Below, piece by piece: positions 54,400 through 62,900 of a DNA stretch of 64,000 bases (within the stretch, counting starts at the first letter, position 1; each line of letters opens with the position of its first letter). Source of the stretch: Bryobacterales bacterium (lineage in GTDB: Bacteria; Acidobacteriota; Terriglobia; Bryobacterales; Bryobacteraceae); the NCBI GenBank assembly GCA_003142185.1, contig PLOR01000026.1, positions 1 through 64,000 on the forward strand. Reading direction: 5' to 3'. The notes beneath the pieces were generated by a model. That model worked only from the letters and a program-made list of their open reading frames with translations. It searched no databases and was not told the DNA's origin. A program made the position numbers and the translations under genes.

Positions 54400-54813
54400 C
54401 TACGCGCGGACCCGCTGGGCGAACCACTCGAAGGCGGATTGCAGCGTGGCGCTCCCATCCGCGCCGAGGATCTGAACACGCACTTCGATGGTGGCACGCC
54501 CCCTCCGGGTAAGCGTCTCCAGGAAGCGTTCCGCCTCCTCGGGAGGAGCGCCCGCCTGCGCGGTCAACTCGCCCGTAGCCGGCCGGCGGAATTTGACGTC
54601 GGCGTGGCGGACCACCGCCGCGTAGTCGGCCGCTCCTTCGCCGAATCGGTCGAGCAACCATTGCCCGCTGGCGGCCTCGGCGAGCGAGAACTGCGCGCCG
54701 GCGTGGACCGTTCCCAGGTGGTTATGGTACTTCGGGTCCGCCGGCAGTGTGAGAGCAGTGTCGCCCGCCCGCAGGCCGAGGAACCGATTGAACGGAATCG
54801 CCGAGACGTCCAT
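54400..54813 (-). CDS. Hotdog-fold thioesterase-like protein
   Basis: 137 residues from ATG 54813 (a longer in-frame start exists at 54852). The hotdog fold is suggested by FNRFLGLRAGDTALTLPADPKYHNHLGTVHAGAQFSLAEAASGQWLLD and ADVKFRRPATGELTAQAG. The GTVHAGAQFSLAE stretch resembles the DUF4442/YiiD_C group. Substrate unknown, probably an acyl-CoA or acyl-ACP thioester. It precedes the nuo operon end on the same strand. Confidence 0.8.
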   Translation of the reverse strand: MDVSAIPFNRFLGLRAGDTALTLPADPKYHNHLGTVHAGAQFSLAEAASGQWLLDRFGEGAADYAAVVRHADVKFRRPATGELTAQAGAPPEEAERFLETLTRRGRATIEVRVQILGADGSATLQSAFEWFAQRVRA

Positions 54814-54941
54814 TCCGCCAGAGTAACATGCGCAACGGCATGGCCAGGACACTCCCGCTAGCGGACCTGGCTGGTCGCGCCGGCCGGCCGGCGTGGCCAG
54901 CCTGTGCAGCCGTTCGGTGAGTGTTCTCCATTACCACTCCT

Positions 54942-56138
54942 TTACGCGCCGTGTTTGCCGATCATGCCTAACAGCGCGTTGATCAGGACGGCGGCCATGC
55001 CGACGGGGATGGCAATCTTCCAGCCGATGTTCATCAACTGGTCATAGCGGAAGCGCGGGAAGGTGCCACGAAACCAGATCAGCAGGTAAATGATGCAGGA
55101 GACTTTGAACAGGAACCAGAACAGGCCGATGACGGCGTGGTTCACTACCGGCACCAGGAACAGGCCGCCGAGCGCGAAGAGCAGCACCACTACCAGAGCG
55201 AGGAGTTTGCGGTGCAGTGGGTAGGGCAGGCGTCCCACCATGGGAACGGTCATCGCGGCAGAGATGATAAACAGCGCCACGGGGAACATCACGTTGAACG
55301 GTATTTCGAGCCACTCCACGTTCGGAAACGGCCGCAGCCAGCCGCCCCAGAACAGCGCCACGGCCACCCCGGAGACCACCAGCAGGTTGGCATATTCGGC
55401 GAGAAAATAGAGCGCCCAGCGGAAGCCGCTGTATTCGGTGTGGAAGCCCGCCACCAGTTCCGATTCGGCTTCGGGCAGATCGAACGGCGCGCGGTTGGTT
55501 TCCGCGGTGGCGGAGACGATGTAGACCGCGAACGGAACGATCATGAAGCCGTAGTTGGCGAACACGCCCCATACGCCGTGCTCCAGTTGCGCCCGGACGA
55601 TGCCCTGCATGCTGAGCGTGCCGGAGACCATGACCGCGGAAAGCAGCGCGAACGACAGCGCCACTTCGTAGCTCACCAGTTGCGCCGCGCTGCGCAGCGC
55701 GCCCAGCAGCGAATAATGGCTGTTGGAAGCCCAGCCGCCGAGGATGATGCCGAGGATGCCCACCGCGGAGGTGGCCGCAATCACCAGCAGACCGACATTG
55801 ACGTCCGCCACTTGGAGGCCGCGCGCCAGCGGCAGCATGGCGATTGCCGTGAGCCCGGTGACGGTGGGAACCATCGGAGCGAACCAGAAGATGGCGCGAT
55901 CCGCGTCAGTGGGAATGATGTCTTCCTTGAGCACCAGTTTCAAGGCATCGGCGATGGGTTGAAGGAGGCCATGCGGCCCTACGCGCATGGGGCCGAGGCG
56001 CGCCTGGAAATCGGCCAGCACCTTGCGCTCGACCAGCGTCAGGTAGCCGGCGATCAGCGGAACCAGCGCGACGATGGCCAGCGTCAGCACCACCGGCATG
56101 AATAACGGGTTGGAGAAGATTGCTTGCATGGCAGTCAT
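54942..56138 (-). CDS. nuoH: NADH-quinone oxidoreductase subunit H
   Basis: 398 residues (ATG 56138; a second ATG is three codons later). This is the membrane subunit at the quinone site of complex I. ERKVLADFQARLGPMRVGPHGLLQPIADALKL, then ETNRAPFDLPEAESELVAGFHTEYSG, are diagnostic. About eight or nine membrane helices. It is the last gene of the operon, after nuoN, whereas nuoH usually lies between nuoG and nuoI. Confidence 0.97.
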   Translation of the reverse strand: MTAMQAIFSNPLFMPVVLTLAIVALVPLIAGYLTLVERKVLADFQARLGPMRVGPHGLLQPIADALKLVLKEDIIPTDADRAIFWFAPMVPTVTGLTAIAMLPLARGLQVADVNVGLLVIAATSAVGILGIILGGWASNSHYSLLGALRSAAQLVSYEVALSFALLSAVMVSGTLSMQGIVRAQLEHGVWGVFANYGFMIVPFAVYIVSATAETNRAPFDLPEAESELVAGFHTEYSGFRWALYFLAEYANLLVVSGVAVALFWGGWLRPFPNVEWLEIPFNVMFPVALFIISAAMTVPMVGRLPYPLHRKLLALVVVLLFALGGLFLVPVVNHAVIGLFWFLFKVSCIIYLLIWFRGTFPRFRYDQLMNIGWKIAIPVGMAAVLINALLGMIGKHGA

Positions 56139-56192
56139 TTCGTGATCAATATACCTAGATTCATACTTCCCTCAACAGCCTGCATGGTCTCC

Positions 56193-57674
56193 TTACCGCA
56201 ACAACGAAGTCTGCGCCAGCCGCAGGAACGGCTCCGGGTAAATGCCGATGGCCAGGGTGAAAAAGCCGGTCGCGCCCAACGCCAGTCGCAACCCGAGGCT
56301 CGTGGCGAGCGGCGCCTTTTCGGTCTCCTCGCCCGCGAACATGCTGCGCACAATCTTGAAGTAGTAGTAAATCGCCACCGCGACGTAGAGCGTGGCGATG
56401 ACGGCCAGCGCGTAGTGGCCGGTCTGGATCAGCGCCAGGAAAATATAATACTTGCCCAGGAAGCCGGCGGTGGGCGGAATGCCGGCCAGCGAGAGCAGGA
56501 AGATCAGCATCAGCACGGCGTGGCCGGGGCTCTTGTGCATCAGACCGGCGATATCGTCCAGGTCCTCGCCGATGATGTTCTTCCGCCGCAGCGAGATCAG
56601 CACCAGAAACGCGCCCAGGTTCATGAAAGTGTATACCATCACGTAAACCGCGATGCCGGTGATGCCGGTTTCGTTGCCGGCGACCAGGCCCAGCAGCATG
56701 TAACCGGCGTGCGAGATCGAGCTGTATGCGAGCAGGCGCTTGATATTAGTCTGGTTGATGGCGGCCAGATTGCCGATGGTGAGAGTGGCCACCGCGACCA
56801 CCGCCAGCACTGGCTCCCAGGCGGCGCGCGACGCAGCCAGCGGTCCCATGAAAATGCGCACCAGGAAGGCGATGGAGGCGGCTTTCGAAGCCACCGAAAG
56901 ATACGCCGTCACGCTGGTGGGCGCGCCTTCGTAAGCATCCGGCGCCCACATATGGAAAGGCGCGGCGGAAATTTTGAAGAGCAGCCCGGCGGCCGTGGTT
57001 GCCATCGCCAGAAACACGATCGGGTCCCAAGCGGGCAGCGCGGCAAGCCGGTTCGCGATAATCGCCAGCTTGGTGGACCCGGCCAGGCCGTACATCACCG
57101 AAAAACCGTACACCAGCAGGCCGGTGGAAAAGGCGCCGAGCAGCAGGTACTTCATCGCCGCTTCGTTGGAGCGCTTATCGGTGCGCAGGAAGCCGACCAT
57201 CACGTAGAAGCACAGCGCCATCAGCTCCAGGCCGATGAAGAGCGTTACCAGGTCCGTGCCGGTGGCCAGGAAATACATGCCGGACTGAGCGAACAGCACC
57301 AGGCTGTAATATTCGCCGTGATGCTCGCCCGCGATCTCGAGGTACTTGTACGACACCACCGCGACGATGACCGCTGCGACGATGAAAATCCAGTTGAAGA
57401 AAATGCCGAAGCCATCCACCGTGACCGAGCCGCCGAAGCCGGAGATCAGCCCGTCGGGCCCCAGGTGCATTTGCTGCTTTACGAGACCCATGCCGGCGAA
57501 GACTTCCGCCGCCAGCACGCCGAACACCAGCCTCTTCCGATGCTGCGGACCGCCGAAGAGGAAATCCTCGAAGGCGTCGAAGAGCAGAATGGCGCAACCG
57601 AACAGCGCCAGTTGCACGGCCGGAATGATGGTGAGGTAGTCGGTGGATGTGAAGAACTGGCTGAACGGGTTCAC
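56193..57674 (-). CDS. nuoN: NADH-quinone oxidoreductase subunit N
   Basis: 493 residues from a GTG at 57674 that overlaps the nuoM stop (GTGA). It is an antiporter-like proton channel subunit. PDAYEGAPTSVTAYLSVASKAASIAFLVRI and NIKRLLAYSSISHAGYMLLGL are characteristic, with Lys and Glu residues along the membrane axis. Around 14 membrane helices. Confidence 0.96.
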   Translation of the reverse strand: MNPFSQFFTSTDYLTIIPAVQLALFGCAILLFDAFEDFLFGGPQHRKRLVFGVLAAEVFAGMGLVKQQMHLGPDGLISGFGGSVTVDGFGIFFNWIFIVAAVIVAVVSYKYLEIAGEHHGEYYSLVLFAQSGMYFLATGTDLVTLFIGLELMALCFYVMVGFLRTDKRSNEAAMKYLLLGAFSTGLLVYGFSVMYGLAGSTKLAIIANRLAALPAWDPIVFLAMATTAAGLLFKISAAPFHMWAPDAYEGAPTSVTAYLSVASKAASIAFLVRIFMGPLAASRAAWEPVLAVVAVATLTIGNLAAINQTNIKRLLAYSSISHAGYMLLGLVAGNETGITGIAVYVMVYTFMNLGAFLVLISLRRKNIIGEDLDDIAGLMHKSPGHAVLMLIFLLSLAGIPPTAGFLGKYYIFLALIQTGHYALAVIATLYVAVAIYYYFKIVRSMFAGEETEKAPLATSLGLRLALGATGFFTLAIGIYPEPFLRLAQTSLLR

Positions 57675-59323
57675 CGAACGCCTCCATTGCGGGCCAGGAT
57701 GGCCGGTGGTGCGGCTGGCGGGCTGACAGGCGAAAGCGACTGTCCCACTTTGCGAGCGAGTGGTGCAGGCGCCCCGGTTTTCGGGTCCGAAGCGGATTTC
57801 GCCTGCCAACCGGCCTGCTGCGGGGCATCAAAATACCCTGGCCGCACACGTTCCACAATCTGCGTTACGGGCTGCCGCAGCACGTCGAAATATGGTTTGG
57901 GATAAACGCCGATCCAGATCGCCCAGGCGATTAGCGGCAGGAACAAGGCCACTTCGCGCAGATTCAGATCGCGAAGGCCCAGGTTTTTGGCGTTGGTGAT
58001 CTGACCCAGCATGGTGCGCTGGTAAAGCCACAACAGGTACGCCGCGCCAAAAATCACGCCGGTCACCGCGAACGCCGCCCAGATGCGGTTGGCTTCAAAC
58101 GCGCCCTGCAAAATGGTGAACTCGCCCACGAACCCGTTGAGCAGAGGCAGCCCGGCCGAGCTGAACATGGCGATGGCGAAGATGGTCGCGAAGCGCGGCA
58201 TGACGTGCGCCAGGCCGCCGTATTCCTTGATCTCGCGCGTGTGCCGCCGCTCATAGATGACGCCAATCACCAGGAAGAGCATGCCGGTCGAAATGCCGTG
58301 GTTGATCTGTTGCAACACGCTGCCGGCGATTCCGTTCGGGTTCAACGAAAAAATGCCCAGCGTGCAAAAACCAAGGTGGCTGACCGAAGAGTATGCCACC
58401 AGCTTCTTCCAATCCTGCTGCATCAGGCTCACCAGCGCGCCGTAGACGATGCCGATGATGGAGAGCACGGCGAGAATCTGCACGATGGTTTGATCGATCG
58501 ACGCTCCGGGCAGCAGCGGCAGCGAGAAGCGGAGGAATCCGTAAGTCCCCATCTTCAGCAGCACGGCGGCCAGGATCACCGAACCCGCGGTGGGCGCCTC
58601 CACGTGCGCATCCGGCAGCCAGGTGTGGAACGGGAACATCGGAACTTTGATGGCGAAGCCCAGGAAGAAAGCCCAGAACACCCATTGCTGCATGTGGAGC
58701 GGCAGGTTGAGCTTCATCAGCTCCGAAATTTCGAATGTGTAGAAACCGAATTGCGCGTAGTGCTGGAAGTAGAGAGTCAGAATGCCCAGCAGCATCAGCA
58801 CCGACCCGGCCAGCGTGTACAGGAAGAACTTAATGGCGGCGTAAAGCTTGCGCGGGCCGCCCCAGATGCCGATGATGAAGTACATCGGCACCAGCACCAG
58901 CTCCCAGAAAACGTAGAACAGGAAGAAATCGAGCGAAATGAAAACGCCGATCATGCCAGTCTGCAGCAGCATAAACATGGCGTAGTAACCCTTGACGCGG
59001 TCCTCGACAGCAGACCAGGAACAGAGCGTGGCGATGAAGCCCATCAAGGTGGTGAGCATCACCAGCAGCAGGCTGATGCCGTCCATCCCAAGGTGATAGT
59101 GGACGCCTAAGGACGGAATCCAGTCGAAGTGTTCCTCGAACTGGAAACCGGCCAGGTTTTTGTCGAAGCGGAATACCAGCGGCAGGGAAATCAGGAAGCC
59201 GGCCAGGCTGGTCAGATTGGCCCAAATGCGGATGAGGCCCCGGTTCGATGCCGGCAGGAAGAGTAACACCGCAAGGCCGGCCAGCGGGGTGAGCAGAACG
59301 ATGCTGAGGATGTGCTGGTCCAT
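57671..59323 (-). CDS. nuoM: NADH-quinone oxidoreductase subunit M
   Basis: 550 residues from ATG 59323 after GAGGTAAC. It is an antiporter-like subunit with WIPSLGVHYHLGMDGISLLLVMLT, PMFPFHTWLPDAHVEAPTAGSVILAAVLLKMGTYG and LVAYSSVSHLGFCTLG. The C-terminal tail (about 500-550, rich in P, A and K) extends beyond most homologues and contains the overlapping nuoN start; it may be hydrophilic and disordered. Confidence 0.97.
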   Translation of the reverse strand: MDQHILSIVLLTPLAGLAVLLFLPASNRGLIRIWANLTSLAGFLISLPLVFRFDKNLAGFQFEEHFDWIPSLGVHYHLGMDGISLLLVMLTTLMGFIATLCSWSAVEDRVKGYYAMFMLLQTGMIGVFISLDFFLFYVFWELVLVPMYFIIGIWGGPRKLYAAIKFFLYTLAGSVLMLLGILTLYFQHYAQFGFYTFEISELMKLNLPLHMQQWVFWAFFLGFAIKVPMFPFHTWLPDAHVEAPTAGSVILAAVLLKMGTYGFLRFSLPLLPGASIDQTIVQILAVLSIIGIVYGALVSLMQQDWKKLVAYSSVSHLGFCTLGIFSLNPNGIAGSVLQQINHGISTGMLFLVIGVIYERRHTREIKEYGGLAHVMPRFATIFAIAMFSSAGLPLLNGFVGEFTILQGAFEANRIWAAFAVTGVIFGAAYLLWLYQRTMLGQITNAKNLGLRDLNLREVALFLPLIAWAIWIGVYPKPYFDVLRQPVTQIVERVRPGYFDAPQQAGWQAKSASDPKTGAPAPLARKVGQSLSPVSPPAAPPAILARNGGVR

Positions 59324-59326
59324 AGG

Positions 59327-61468
59327 TTACCTCGCGACGTAATACCCCAGAAACGCCAGTAACCCGACCAACATGAACAAGGCGTAAGTCTGCACGCGGC
59401 CGCTCTCGAGCAGGCACGCCGGGTAGGAGAGCAGCTTGACGGAAAACGAGGTGAAGCGCACGGCGCCATCGACGATCCAGGTGTCCCACCACATGGAGAG
59501 CGTCGCGCTGGTGCGCGTCAGCCAGCCCGCGCCGTTGACGCCGCCATCCACAATCGTGCGGTCGAATTCCGCCATGGCGCTGCCGCCGCCCTTGCCCAGG
59601 CCGTTGACGAACAGGAAATCGTAGATCTCGTCCACGTACCATTTGTTATAGAGCACGGTGTGCAGCGGCCGGAAGCGCGCCAGAATGCGATCCGGAATGT
59701 CCGCACGCTTCGAGTAAAGATAGTAGGCCAGCGAAATTCCGCCCGCGGCCACGGCCACCGAAAGAATCATTAGCGACCATTCGGTGGATGCGGGATGCTC
59801 GGTCTCGGAACCGGCCAGCGCAAACATCGGCGCCAGCCAGCGCGGAAACAAGCGGAAGGCGCCGCCGAAGATCGTCCACAACTTGGGCACGCCCAGCCAC
59901 CCGCCCAGCACGCTGCCCGCAGCCAGGGCGATTAGCGGCCAGGTCATCACCGCCGGTGATTCGTGCACATGCGCGGCAACTTCCGGCTTTACGCGCGACT
60001 GTCCGTAGAACGTCATGTTCATCAGCCGCCACATGTAGAACGCCGTCATCGCCGCCGTGACTATGCCCACCAGCCACAGCACCGTGGAGCCTTTTGGTGA
60101 GCTGAATGCCTGCCACAGGATTTCGTCCTTGGAAAAGAACCCGGCCAGGCCCGGGATGCCGGCGATCGCCACCGAACCCACCCACATCGTCCAGTGCGTC
60201 ACCGGAATCTTCTTCTTCAGTGCGCCCATGTAGCGCATGTCCTGCTCGCCGCTCATGGCGTGGATCACCGAGCCTGAGCCAAGGAAGAGCAGGGCCTTGA
60301 AGAACGCGTGCGTGAACAAGTGGAAGATGGCCACCCAATAAGCGCCCACGCCGAGCGCCAGGAACATGTATCCGAGCTGGCTGACGGTGGAATACGCCAG
60401 CACGCGTTTGATATCGTTCTGCACCAGCGCGATGGTGGCGGCAAAAATCGCCGTGAAGGCGCCGATCCCGGCAACCCACATGCCCGCCACGGGTGTCAAC
60501 TCGAACAGCGCCGAAGACCGCGCCACCATGTACACGCCCGCCGTCACCATGGTGGCCGCGTGGATCAACGCCGAGACCGGCGTGGGACCTTCCATGGCGT
60601 CCGGCAGCCAGACATACAGCGGAACCTGCGCCGATTTTCCGGTGGCGCCGAAGAACATCAGCAGGGCCATCGCCGTCAGCACGCCGTAACCTGCTTCCAC
60701 CGGGAATTGCCCGCTGCGCAGCGCGGCATTGACGTCGGTGAACCGCACCGTTCCCAACACCGACAGCATCAGCAGCATGCCGAGCACGAAGCCGGCGTCG
60801 CCGACGCGGTTGACGATGAACGCTTTCTTGCCGGCGTCAGCCGCCGATTTCTTGTGGAAGTAAAAGCCGATCAGCAGGTAACTGCACAACCCCACGCCTT
60901 CCCAACCGACAAACAGCAGCGTGTAGTTGTTGGCCAGCACCAGCATCAGCATGAAGAAGATGAACAGGTTGAAATATCCGAAAAAGCGATAAAACCCGTT
61001 GTCGTGCGCCATGTAGCCGGTGGCGTACACGTGAATCAGGAAGCCGACGCCGGTCACCACCAGAATCATCACCGAGCTCAGCGGGTCGAGCAGAAATCCC
61101 CAATCCACCTGGAAGGTGGCGATGTGACCGTTGGCCATGTGGAACGGCATGGCGGCGATCCAGGTGAACTGAATCACCTGGTGCAGCCGGTTGGGAAGAT
61201 GGGCAAGCTGCCAGACCGCGCCGGCGGAAAAGATGAAGGACACCAGCACCATGCCGGGGCAGATCAGGCGGATGAGATTCTGCAACGGGCCGGGATGATG
61301 ATGGGCGTGGTTGGCATGCGGAGCGCATGCCCCACTTTGTCCGACGCCCGGCGCCACCGCGACGTCGGATGGCGGCTGCGGATCGAGCAACTTGCCCACG
61401 AGCAGCATCAGCACGGCGCCGGCCAGCGGGAACAGCGGAATCAGCCAGATGAGGTCGAGAAAATTCAC
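59327..61468 (-). CDS. nuoL: NADH-quinone oxidoreductase subunit L
   Basis: 713 residues. It is the distal antiporter-like subunit with the long lateral helix. YATGYMAHDNGFYRFFGYFNLFIFFML, GWEGVGLCSYLLIGFYF, PLYVWLPDAMEGPTPVSALIHAATMVTAGVYM and DIKRVLAYSTVSQLGYMF are family features. A His-rich loop (ACAPHANHAHHHPGP, about 47-61) near the N-terminus is unusual and may be a lineage-specific insertion. It starts 24 bases after nuoK and ends 3 bases before nuoM. Confidence 0.97.
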   Translation of the reverse strand: MNFLDLIWLIPLFPLAGAVLMLLVGKLLDPQPPSDVAVAPGVGQSGACAPHANHAHHHPGPLQNLIRLICPGMVLVSFIFSAGAVWQLAHLPNRLHQVIQFTWIAAMPFHMANGHIATFQVDWGFLLDPLSSVMILVVTGVGFLIHVYATGYMAHDNGFYRFFGYFNLFIFFMLMLVLANNYTLLFVGWEGVGLCSYLLIGFYFHKKSAADAGKKAFIVNRVGDAGFVLGMLLMLSVLGTVRFTDVNAALRSGQFPVEAGYGVLTAMALLMFFGATGKSAQVPLYVWLPDAMEGPTPVSALIHAATMVTAGVYMVARSSALFELTPVAGMWVAGIGAFTAIFAATIALVQNDIKRVLAYSTVSQLGYMFLALGVGAYWVAIFHLFTHAFFKALLFLGSGSVIHAMSGEQDMRYMGALKKKIPVTHWTMWVGSVAIAGIPGLAGFFSKDEILWQAFSSPKGSTVLWLVGIVTAAMTAFYMWRLMNMTFYGQSRVKPEVAAHVHESPAVMTWPLIALAAGSVLGGWLGVPKLWTIFGGAFRLFPRWLAPMFALAGSETEHPASTEWSLMILSVAVAAGGISLAYYLYSKRADIPDRILARFRPLHTVLYNKWYVDEIYDFLFVNGLGKGGGSAMAEFDRTIVDGGVNGAGWLTRTSATLSMWWDTWIVDGAVRFTSFSVKLLSYPACLLESGRVQTYALFMLVGLLAFLGYYVAR

Positions 61469-61492
61469 TGCTTTCCTACCACGTAGAATCTC

Positions 61493-61801
61493 CTACCACT
61501 TCAACAAATCGATTTCGTCGGCCTGCACGGTTTCCTTGTTGCGGAACAGCGCGATCAGGATGCCCAGCCCGACGGCCGCTTCGGCGACCGCGTCGGTGAT
61601 GACGAAAATGGCGAAAACCTGGCCGCCCACGTTATGCCAGGCGTGCGAAAACGCGATCAGGTTGATGTTCACCGCGTTGAGAATCAGCTCGATGGACATC
61701 AGAATGACGACGATGTTGCGGCGCGTGAGCACGCCGACGGTCCCGATGAGCAGCAGGGCCGCGCTCAACGCCAGGTAATGAACCGTGGTCACCGGATGCA
61801 T
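61493..61801 (-). CDS. nuoK: NADH-quinone oxidoreductase subunit K
   Basis: 102 residues from ATG 61801, two bases after the nuoJ stop. [34 protein letters not shown] includes the conserved membrane glutamate in MSIELILN and NINLIAF. Three membrane helices, as expected. The end ([16 protein letters not shown]) is normal. Confidence 0.97.
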   Translation of the reverse strand: MHPVTTVHYLALSAALLLIGTVGVLTRRNIVVILMSIELILNAVNINLIAFSHAWHNVGGQVFAIFVITDAVAEAAVGLGILIALFRNKETVQADEIDLLKW

Positions 61802-61803
61802 CT

Positions 61804-62313
61804 TCAGATCCTCTTTTTCGCCATGATCACCGAGCCCACCACCGCAACCAGCAGCACCAGCGACGCAATCTCGAACGGCAGCAGGTATTCGGAGAACAGC
61901 GAATCGGCCAGCGCCTCGGTGTTGCCCACGGCAACCGGAACGGCGGCCGCGGTTTCTGCGATGTGGAACGACGCCGCGCCGCGATGGAAAAAGTAGCCGA
62001 GTTCCGCGCCCACCGCCGCCACCGCAACCAGCGCAACAATCCATTGCCGGTTGTACTCGCGGACCTTCGCGGCGTCATCCAGGTTGACCAGCATGATGAC
62101 GAACAGGAACAGCACCATGATGCCGCCCACGTAGAGCACGATCTGCACCGCGAACAGGAACTCGGCCGCTTGCAGCAGGTACAGCCCGGCCACGCCCAGC
62201 AGCGAAACGATCAGCGAAATGGCGCTATGCACGGCGTTGCGCCGGGTGATGGTGAGGATGCCGCCTCCCAGCACCAGCACCGCGAAACTGTAAAACAGGA
62301 CCGTATCTAGCAT
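61804..62313 (-). CDS. nuoJ: NADH-quinone oxidoreductase subunit J
   Basis: 169 residues, ATG 62313, overlapping the nuoI end by 7 bases. [57 protein letters not shown] is diagnostic of NuoJ, including the conserved transmembrane segment 3 region with a pi-bulge ([16 protein letters not shown]). Five membrane helices. Confidence 0.96.
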   Translation of the reverse strand: MLDTVLFYSFAVLVLGGGILTITRRNAVHSAISLIVSLLGVAGLYLLQAAEFLFAVQIVLYVGGIMVLFLFVIMLVNLDDAAKVREYNRQWIVALVAVAAVGAELGYFFHRGAASFHIAETAAAVPVAVGNTEALADSLFSEYLLPFEIASLVLLVAVVGSVIMAKKRI

Positions 62314-62762
62314 TTGTATTGCGTCGGCTTGGGCCCTTCCTCAAGCATCTGGCGGTCCCAGATCATGCCGTCGCGGGTGTAGCTGGCCAGCTCGAAATCT
62401 TGCGTCAGTTCCAGGGCGTCCACCGGGCAAGCGTCTTCGCACAGGCCGCAGAACATGCAGCGCGAGAGGTCATAGGTGAAATCGGTCAGGTCCTTGCGCT
62501 TGGTCTGCTCATTGCGCTCGCTGGTCACCACGATCAGGTTTTCCGGGCATGCCAGCGCGCACAGGTTGCAGGAAATGCACAGCGTTTCGCCATTCTCCGG
62601 GTTGTTGTTCAGCCGCGGCGCGCCGCGGTACCGCTCGGCCACTTTGGGCCGCTCGGCCGGGTACTGTTCGGTGTAGATGTATTTTGGATTCTGGTTCCGG
62701 AACGTGACAAACAGTCCCTGAAACAGGTCCACCAAGAAAATCTTTTTCAAAAGCCCGATCAT
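62307..62762 (-). CDS. nuoI: NADH-quinone oxidoreductase subunit I
   Basis: 151 residues from ATG 62762 (a GTG two codons upstream is possible). It carries clusters N6a and N6b: CISCNLCALACP and CMFCGLCEDACPVDALELT. The N-terminus (MIGLLKKIFLVDLFQGLFVTFRN) is amphipathic and anchors to the membrane arm. It is separated from nuoD by a hairpin repeat. Confidence 0.97.
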   Translation of the reverse strand: MIGLLKKIFLVDLFQGLFVTFRNQNPKYIYTEQYPAERPKVAERYRGAPRLNNNPENGETLCISCNLCALACPENLIVVTSERNEQTKRKDLTDFTYDLSRCMFCGLCEDACPVDALELTQDFELASYTRDGMIWDRQMLEEGPKPTQYKC

Positions 62763-62808
62763 AAACACAACCTATCTGCCGCCCGCAGATCAGCCGCAAA
62801 AGAGTCAT

Positions 62809-62884
62809 AGCCACGGATAAACACAGATGAACACGGATAAAAAACGAAAGTCTTATCTGCGTTCATCTGTGTTTATCCGTGGCT
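62809..62884. repeat. Inverted repeat with perfect 24-bp arms between nuoD and nuoI
   Basis: Arms at 62809-62832 (beginning AGCCACGGATAAACAC) and 62861-62884 are perfectly complementary, with a 28-nt centre that includes GGATAA and TTATCTGC. The motif CCACGGATAAACACAGATGA recurs in many bacterial genomes, as far as I recall. It forms a strong hairpin in the middle of the nuo operon. Confidence 0.85.
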
Positions 62885-62900
62885 GGTATTCGTTCGCGCC

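Noticed and set aside
56124-57905. 593-residue plus-strand frame
   Set aside because: It is antisense to nuoN and nuoM and is rich in Q, H and R, as antisense frames of membrane proteins are.
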